Shown in pieces: positions 57,982 to 64,000 of a DNA stretch of 64,000 nt; the stretch's first letter is position 1, and each line of letters begins with the position of its first letter. Made by a program: the position numbers and the translations under genes. This stretch comes from Leucocoprinus leucothites (lineage: Eukaryota > Basidiomycota > Agaricomycetes > Agaricales > Agaricaceae), in contig JAACJO010000016.1 of assembly GCA_013368445.1 (NCBI GenBank), positions 620,001-684,000 of the forward strand, in the 5' to 3' direction. The notes beneath the pieces were generated by a model, which did not search any database, had not been told where the DNA came from, and saw only the letters and a program-made list of their open reading frames with translations.

Positions 57982-59095
57982 TCAAGCCTCCAGGAAGCTC
58001 ACATTTTCTTTCGGTTGGTTGTCAGATACGCTACTTTGTGCCACGAGCTGGCTCAGCTCCTCCTCCTGCCTCCGATTGAATGCCCTACCCACAGCGACCC
58101 GGTGAATGACAATGACAGACGCGAAGGCCTACAACAAAATTTCAGTGAGAAATCGGTCACAGGAAGACGGGTGCCCATTTTACCTGTCCCACGATTGCGA
58201 CTGGGGTGATAATCACACCGAATAATGCGCCAAGTCCGATCCCCACAGCGGCAGCAATCGTGATAGGCACGTTGATAGCGGCTGATTCCAATAAGATGTT
58301 GACAATATCAAGATATCGTGAAGTATCAGCCTTTCCTCCAATAAGCGTTTTTACGACCTTCCTATAACTGAATAGTCGAATCGTGATGAACAGTGTAGCG
58401 TAGATATTGAGGATAACGTTAGAGAAGAATGAAGTCGCCTGAAGCCCAGAATTAAGTTGCTCGAGTAATGTTATTTTCTCAGATGCCCATAGCACCAACG
58501 GAGCTGCTACGCATCCTGTGACTGCGAATTGGGTGCATTAGGTACTGTATCAGTCCTGCTTCAAACGTAGCTTCGCACCTACGGCCAGGACCCACAAGCA
58601 AGCGGGAAGAATCCAAAAAATATTTTGCCATCTTTTTGGGCTACGATACGAAGCGACCCTTTGTACCATGTAACAGCGCCAGACCTGGAAAAAAGTCAGA
58701 AGAGATTGGTTCAGGAGTACTGCTAGACTTACCAGTAATCCATCAGTCAGGGCTCCTATAAATACTGGTATTATGTTGACAAGAAAAGCCAAAATAACAG
58801 AGGCTCTATCCCCTTGGGTTGGAGTTGAATGAAGGTAGAAAATGACGAAGGCGTTGGAGCTGATAAACTCAGCTACGATAAATGGTATTACAAGAAAAAG
58901 GAGTGTTATGATGTACACTCGAAGCAGACGATGTTGCTTCCGTGTTTCAAAGTCATGACCTCCGGACAAGAGGAAGATGCATGAAATTCCGAATGATATC
59001 AGTCCGCCAGCAAGTAGAATACCAACAGATACTCCAATGGCGTATACCAGCTCGGTGTGCAAGGAATCATAGATTTTCTGGATAGTGTACGACAT
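57982..59095 (-). CDS. multi-pass membrane protein, copy D
   Basis: Four exons with the same borders as copies A-C. It starts MSYTIQKIYDSLHTELVYAIG. Features: VSVGILLAGGLISFGISCIFLL, RLLRVYIITLLFLVIPFIVAEFI, WRCYMVQRVASYRSPKRW, ATSFFSNVILNIYATLFITIRLF, KADTSRYLDIVNILLESAAINVP and the tail RAFNRRQEEELSQL ending SFLEA. In this copy the second intron contains an in-frame TGA after LAVGAKLRLKQD, independent proof of splicing there. Intact by all visible criteria. Closest to copy C. Confidence 0.75.
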
Positions 59096-59653
59096 GGTCC
59101 TGTGGGACTTGTTTTATTCAGGAAAGGGGGAGTGAGTGACGATGGTGGGGGAGTTTCCTGTTGACGTCTAGTCGTCCACTATTTACCAGGCCTTAGGAAG
59201 CGCCCAATCCATACCTGGCTTCTTGAAACACAATTAGCTTGAGGATGTCCTAAATAGCGCCCAATCTATAATTTGACTTCTTGAAACACGAGTGACTGGA
59301 GGGATGTCAACTGCCGAAGATCGTGATAAGATTAACGCATCTTCGAATGGTGACATGAGGCTGGTACTGCATTGCTATAAACGAGAATAATCAAGTTTGC
59401 TAGCTTCGGTGCATCTTTTGCCTGCGGGTGGGAGAATGAGAATTATATCTTGATTGCCAGTCGTTTGACATCCTGACGACATAATCCTGAAAATTCCATC
59501 AACTGATGACATGTCGCATGTTTATTTAGAATTTCACGAGAGCGACCGTAGACTACCCTGGATTTAACAAGAATTTGGGAATTCTTTAGCTGGGTTTTAA
59601 CATAATATAAAATGATTTACCTCGTCTATGCTCTAAGCTCGAACGTGTGATAC
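59096..59653. other. 5' region of membrane gene copy D
   Basis: Homologous to the region upstream of copy C (55788-56375), including ACACGAGTGACT and TTGCTAGCTTCGGTGCATCTTTTG-like segments in both. Likely promoter. No gene. Confidence 0.5.
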
Positions 59654-59663
59654 GATGCAAGTG
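59654..59663. repeat. left 10-bp target site duplication (GATGCAAGTG)
   Basis: Repeated exactly at 60907-60916. The paralogous empty site near 56361 reads TACGATACAAGCGTCGATCAG, matching a single copy of this target joined to the right flank. Confidence 0.88.
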
Positions 59664-60906
59664 GGGCACCTAGAATTTAGCGTGACACCGAGCGTGAGCA
59701 TTTGCAGCCAAGCGTGGTTGAGCGTGATAAGCGTGAAGCTTAGAATGAAGCGTGAATAGGGAGCTGAGTGTTTACCCCGAGCGTGAGTTGAGCGTGAGCT
59801 GATTACAGACTGAGCGTGGATTGAGCGTGGATTGGGCGTGAATTGAGCGTGAATTGAGCATAGTGAGCGTGGACCTGAGCATGAGTCAAGCGTGGTGAGC
59901 ATGGACCTGAGCGTGAGCCAAGTGCAGTGGGCGTGAGTTGAGCGTGGGCTGGGTGTAAACTCTAGGTGTTCGAGCGTGAGTTGGCTGGGGTCAAGCTTCA
60001 AGCTTCAAGGCCCGAGTGTGGACCTAGACGTCACCAACGCCTTCAATCCCCCTCACCGCACTTTGATACACTCAGACCCTTTGAGATGCACCGTGATCCA
60101 TCCTTTGGTGCAAATCCTTTGACGTGTCTTGCTGCCTTTAGTGAATACTTATACAAATTTCATTTGTGTAGTGTTGTCATGTTATTATAAGCTGTCATCA
60201 TGCTCGAGTGTTTATGCATATGTTTGTATAAAAATATTGTTCACGTGGTTACAGCAACTAATCTGCCTACATAGACCCAGACTTCAATCAATCCTTGAAC
60301 ACCCAATTGACCTGAGCGTGATAAGCGTGAGCCCAAGCGTGGATCTAAGCGTGGTCATTGTAGCCTGAGCGTGAAGGCAGGCGTGATGGCAAGTGAGGTG
60401 AGCGTGATGGTGAGCGTGGCAAGCGTGACATGCATGTAGCGTGAAATATTCCTACAAGCGTGATGTGGATTTCCCTAAGTGCGAGAATTATGCCGTGGCC
60501 CTACAACTGAGCGTGAGTCAATATCTGTAAGCGTGAAAGCGCGGTGAAGCGGGACGAGGCGTGATGAAGCGTGAAAAAGGTTATGGGAAGCGTGAAGCTG
60601 AGCGAGGTTTTCTGAAATGCTTTTACTTCTGTTTAATCTCTTAAATCTACCACTACCTAAATTAACACTCTGAGATTAACATCTACAGTTTTTTTTACGA
60701 CAATCCCACTTTGATCACTGGTCTGGTGGGGGATCAGAGAAATGATGGTTTACCTTTCACCAGATGCTGCGATCGAGGGTTCCAGTTTATAGATAAGATC
60801 ACCTACCGGCTTATCTGGCTGAGCGTGATATTAAACATAAAGCGTGAGTAGACCCTTCACGCTTCCACGCTTAGCGTGAGCCCCTCACGCTAAAAACACG
60901 TTGCCC
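59664..60906. mobile_element. non-autonomous DNA transposon packed with AGCGTG(A) repeats
   Basis: 1243 bp. Ends GGGCACCTAGAATTTAGCGTGA and, inverted, GGGCAACGTGTTTTTAGCGTGA (17 of 22 identical). A perfect 10-bp duplication flanks it. Both arms (59664-59980 and 60305-60906) carry more than 30 copies of (A/G)AGCGTG(A/G), nearly all on the + strand, some in 12-bp tandem spacing (TTGAGCGTGGA type around 59815-59865). Three inverted copies lie at the far right end. The centre (60000-60300) lacks them. No transposase frame. A target duplication of 10 bp suits Mutator-like elements (8-11 bp), but the superfamily is not proven. Confidence 0.82.
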
Positions 60907-60916
60907 GATGCAAGTG
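60907..60916. repeat. right 10-bp target site duplication (GATGCAAGTG)
   Basis: Partner of 59654-59663; followed by TCTATCAG, which matches the flank of the empty site in the sister unit. Confidence 0.88.
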
Positions 60917-61789
60917 TCTATCAGCGAGAGGATCGACATAAAACGTTCGGCATTGACCCAGGACATTATCGCACGTCCACTCCTTCGGCACAAAGGGACC
61001 GGGAACAGGATAAAGATGGATACCATGATCAATAGATAATCAGAGTCGAAGGTAGTCCAGGGAGATCAATGTCCATGCCGCGAGGTCCATGCCGCTCTCG
61101 GGAGTCCGTAAACTGATTGGTGTATCGAAATGTGGGGCGTGTCATACCCAAAGGGTATGGAAGGGCACCTGAACACCCCAAATCTCCCATTAGGTGTGGC
61201 AGCAAGGAGCAGGTTACGGAAAACAATAAACCGAAAAAGGACTCCTCGAAGAACTGAGCGTCGTATTTTTCAGCAATATTATCAAGTAAAACCTTTCTGC
61301 CACTCAGCCATTGCGAGAGGTGGATAATTCGCGTGACTGACAGCCTGGAAGGCGTAACCTAACCATCAATACGCCACTTGGTGGATTGCTTGTGTCAGAA
61401 AATCTTGTCCTGCATTCCAGTCGGGCAACGTGTGAGTGCATCTCTTTTCAGCACATGGCGACAACTTGATGTTCTGTTTCGGGCGCTGGGGTCAGAGTCA
61501 GACCGCTGGTGGTCGCGATTCCTCGAGTTCGGTTGACTTCTGGCTCCGGTGGAGCATGATTGGAATTTGTCAACTGTGACGGTACACGCAGATATGCAAA
61601 GCAAGCTGATAGGCAATACCCGCCGCTAGGATTTCGTGCTGGACCAATTGTATGTTATAAGAATAAGTATGAGCAGGTGCCACTGCGCCAATTTTGGAGT
61701 GCTGCCGGTCTTTTTTGGTTGGAAACACATAAGTAGCGGTCTCCATGTTCATAAACCAGACATTCAACAGGTCGGTGAAATAGATTAAT
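60917..61789. other. intergenic of the duplicated unit
   Basis: Homologous, with small deletions, to 56376-57450 (CATACGCCACTTG / CAACACGCCACTTG, GGCAATACCCGC, TTTTGGAGTGCT). No gene supported. Confidence 0.5.
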
Positions 61790-64000
61790 CTACACGCACA
61801 AACGGCTTAATCAACAACGGCATCTGATTCCCCGCCTTCGGATCATTAATCAAAACAGGCCTTTGCACAACCGAGCTCTTCTTCCCGATCTCACTAGCTG
61901 GGACAGCGAGTTCAAACTCGAATGCTCGTACAAGTGTGAACAAGAGAGCTTTCATCCTACAAATAACGGGAATGCCTAATTAGCACAATCATCCCAAGAG
62001 GTATGTAGGAGGCGAGGAGGGATCCAACAAAGAGTGGGGGGTACGTACTCAACGAGAGAGAATCGATATCCAATACACGCACGTGGTCCACCAATGAATG
62101 TGAGCATATTGCCCCATACACCTGGCACAGCACTAGCGGCCTCTGGGAGCGATTCCCAGCGCTCTGGTCTACATACTCCATTGAGTGATCTATGATGTCG
62201 GAAAAGGCGACATGATGCACGTACTTGAACTCCCGACCGTCTGCTCCCCACAGCTCCTCCGATCGATTAATCGCCAAAATTGGAATAAACAATGTCTGGC
62301 CCTTGCGCACTCTACATACATCATGATCAGCTTCAAATCCCCATAGCCTGACATCACCACTAATGGACTCACAAAATACTATCCCTGACTTTCCCCTTCT
62401 TGTCAACGAACGGCGTTCCAAGAGGGACAACGTCATCTTTTACGGCTACCCGAATCGTAGAGGGAACTGGGGCGTGTATGCGTAGCGTCTCGCGAACAAC
62501 TGCATCAAGGTACGGCAAAGAGTTGAGTTCGTCCATCGTTGGATTATCTGATTGGATAGTGAAGAGTTCATCGCGTAGCTTGGTCTGAATATCGGGGCGA
62601 AGTGAGAGTGCATAGAGCGCCCAAGTTGTTGCATTACTATCGTCGGTCAAGTAGCGGGTATGTGTCAGTGAAGGTATTTGTGTTTGGAGGGTAGTGTACT
62701 GACCTGGTGGTCTCATGACCGGCAACGAGGAATGTCGGGACCTCTGTAGTATGGGATGAGCTAGGTACATGGAGCATCGACGAAAGAACTCACGAGCAAG
62801 CACGTCCTGATCGCTCATCCTTTGATTTTCCGGAACATCAGTTGACATATTAGCCTTGAGCAGTATAGACAACAGGTCCCTTCTCCTAAACCTCTCATCT
62901 TTCTCTGTGCTTGCCCTTGCCAGTGCAGCTTTACTCTCATTCAACAATTTACTACCAATCCTATCCATTGTGGCTCGAGCTTCACGTCCCGCTTTGTCAC
63001 CCGCAACAGGCTATTGAAGCAGAAATGTGTCAATGATGCATTTTTTTTGGTAGAAGGCGGACTCACGATGAGGACACCGAAGCTTCCGAGCATTCCTCGC
63101 AAAATCAGAAGGAAGGACATTGCTGGGCGCGTGCTGAATATGGTATTAAATGCCTCGTTTAATTCGTTCTTCTCCCCTGATAACGAGTTGAACTTGTAAT
63201 CAAAGCCTAAGCCGCGCTTGCAACGTCAGCGATGGTTCATTTGCAAGCCTCAGAGCAGTGGAGCTCACCAGCGAGCCCAATGACATCCAACGTCATCTTG
63301 CTTAGCCCAGTTAGGACATTGATCTTCGCTTGAGATCTCTCTGCTTGTGTTTGTTTCTTGATGTCCGCAGCCCAAACGTCCCTTAGCTACAATTGGATCG
63401 GTGTTAGAGGGAAATGTGAAGCGAATATATGACCTCACCTCCAGCGCTTTCTCGACAAAGGTCTCTGTTAATTCTCGGATTTGCGATGCTCCAAATGCTG
63501 GATTCTGTGAAGAGGACCCATGACAGGGGTTAAATCAGCACAGATTCGAAAATCAGATGGAGAAAAATACAGGGCATCAGGTAGAGGCGATAAACTTACC
63601 ATAACCTTCCTCTGATTAAATGTGTATCAGCACTAGCTACGAGAATTGACAATGAATAGGGAAAAAGTCGAACCTGTTCGCGGTGTTTCGAGCCTTCGGT
63701 GACAAGGACACCTAGACGAAAAACGTTTTGAATATACGTCTCGAGGGCAAAGAGGAATCATACCGTCGCCAAGAACTCTACTCAAGAAAAACCTCGACTG
63801 TGCCGGCTTCTGATAAGTCTGACTGTTCATCAACACATGGTTCACGGCTTTCAAGTCCATCGTGAACAACCTCGACATCTAGTGTGAACCGGTTGATTAG
63901 CAGTTCCGTGTAACTTAGAACATTTAGGACACTCACCCCGAAGAAGACCCTGTACCTGATAGTGTTGCCATACTCACTCACCCATCCCTCATGCATGACT
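61790..64000 (-). CDS. cytochrome P450 monooxygenase (copy 2, 5' end beyond window)
   Basis: The stop codon is at 61790-61792; coding continues past the right edge, so the membrane anchor is not seen. Exons match copy 1 one by one: [43 protein letters not shown]-type loop, [34 protein letters not shown], the I-helix [10 protein letters not shown] (about 62720), [32 protein letters not shown], the heme loop [20 protein letters not shown] and the end [10 protein letters not shown]. Intact as far as visible. Presumed ER enzyme; substrate unknown. Its tail gives the sequence that survives as a fragment at 57455. Confidence 0.86.

Noticed and set aside
59633..60001. Open frame on the minus strand through the left arm of the transposon
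   Set aside because: Its Thr/His/Ser-rich translation is simply the AGCGTGA motif read in reverse; no domain.

Overview
The window comes from a filamentous basidiomycete, most likely an Agaricomycete. Genes are broken by many 48-90 bp GT-AG introns. The gene set is typical of mushroom-forming fungi: NACHT NLR-like proteins, a family 14 polysaccharide lyase, HsbA- and GH12-type secreted proteins, many cytochrome P450s and a lineage-type multi-pass membrane family. All assignments were read by eye from conserved motifs and from exons joined at splice sites that restore frame. No database was searched.

Layout. 0-14 kb: the 3' end of an unknown gene, a Pol I subunit RPA34-like gene, an HsbA-type secreted protein, a wax-synthase-like MBOAT acyltransferase, a NACHT protein, an FAD monooxygenase, a multi-pass membrane protein (copy A) and PIG-L (GPI anchor synthesis). 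15-25.8 kb and 29.9-30.6 kb: a modular dispersed repeat of unknown nature. A Ty1/copia retrotransposon (17395-25387) has inserted into one of its motifs. A Tc1/mariner element with an intact transposase (20916-22508) has inserted into the copia integrase. 26-32.6 kb: one small unknown gene and a broken PL14 lyase gene. 33-44.5 kb: membrane protein copy B, a second NACHT protein with a UIM-like tail, a sterol-glucosyltransferase-like GT1 gene and an HDAC3/Hos2-like deacetylase. 45-51 kb: Per1 (GPI lipid remodelling), a GH12 glucanase that looks damaged, and a membrane-anchored histidine acid phosphatase. 51-64 kb: two related P450 genes, membrane protein copies C and D, and a 1.24 kb non-autonomous DNA transposon.

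How the parts relate. Housekeeping genes (RPA34, PIG-L, HDAC, Per1) alternate with fast-evolving accessory genes. Two duplications shaped the accessory part. In one, a divergent module (5' end of PL14, shared promoter, membrane gene) exists at 10.2-12.3 kb and 31.2-34.8 kb. In the other, a [membrane gene plus P450] unit is repeated at 51-64 kb, with the P450 of the middle unit deleted down to about 60 bp. The duplicated flanks act as empty-site controls that date and delimit the transposon at 59664-60906. PIG-L and Per1 act at opposite ends of the GPI-anchor pathway but are 31 kb apart and show no sign of linkage.

The least expected structure is that 1243 bp element. It carries more than 30 same-strand copies of AGCGTG(A/G), short inverted ends and a 10-bp target duplication. 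The copia LTR pair is also notable: all six differences between the LTRs are transitions at CpG sites, and every in-frame stop seen in gag-pol is TGA.
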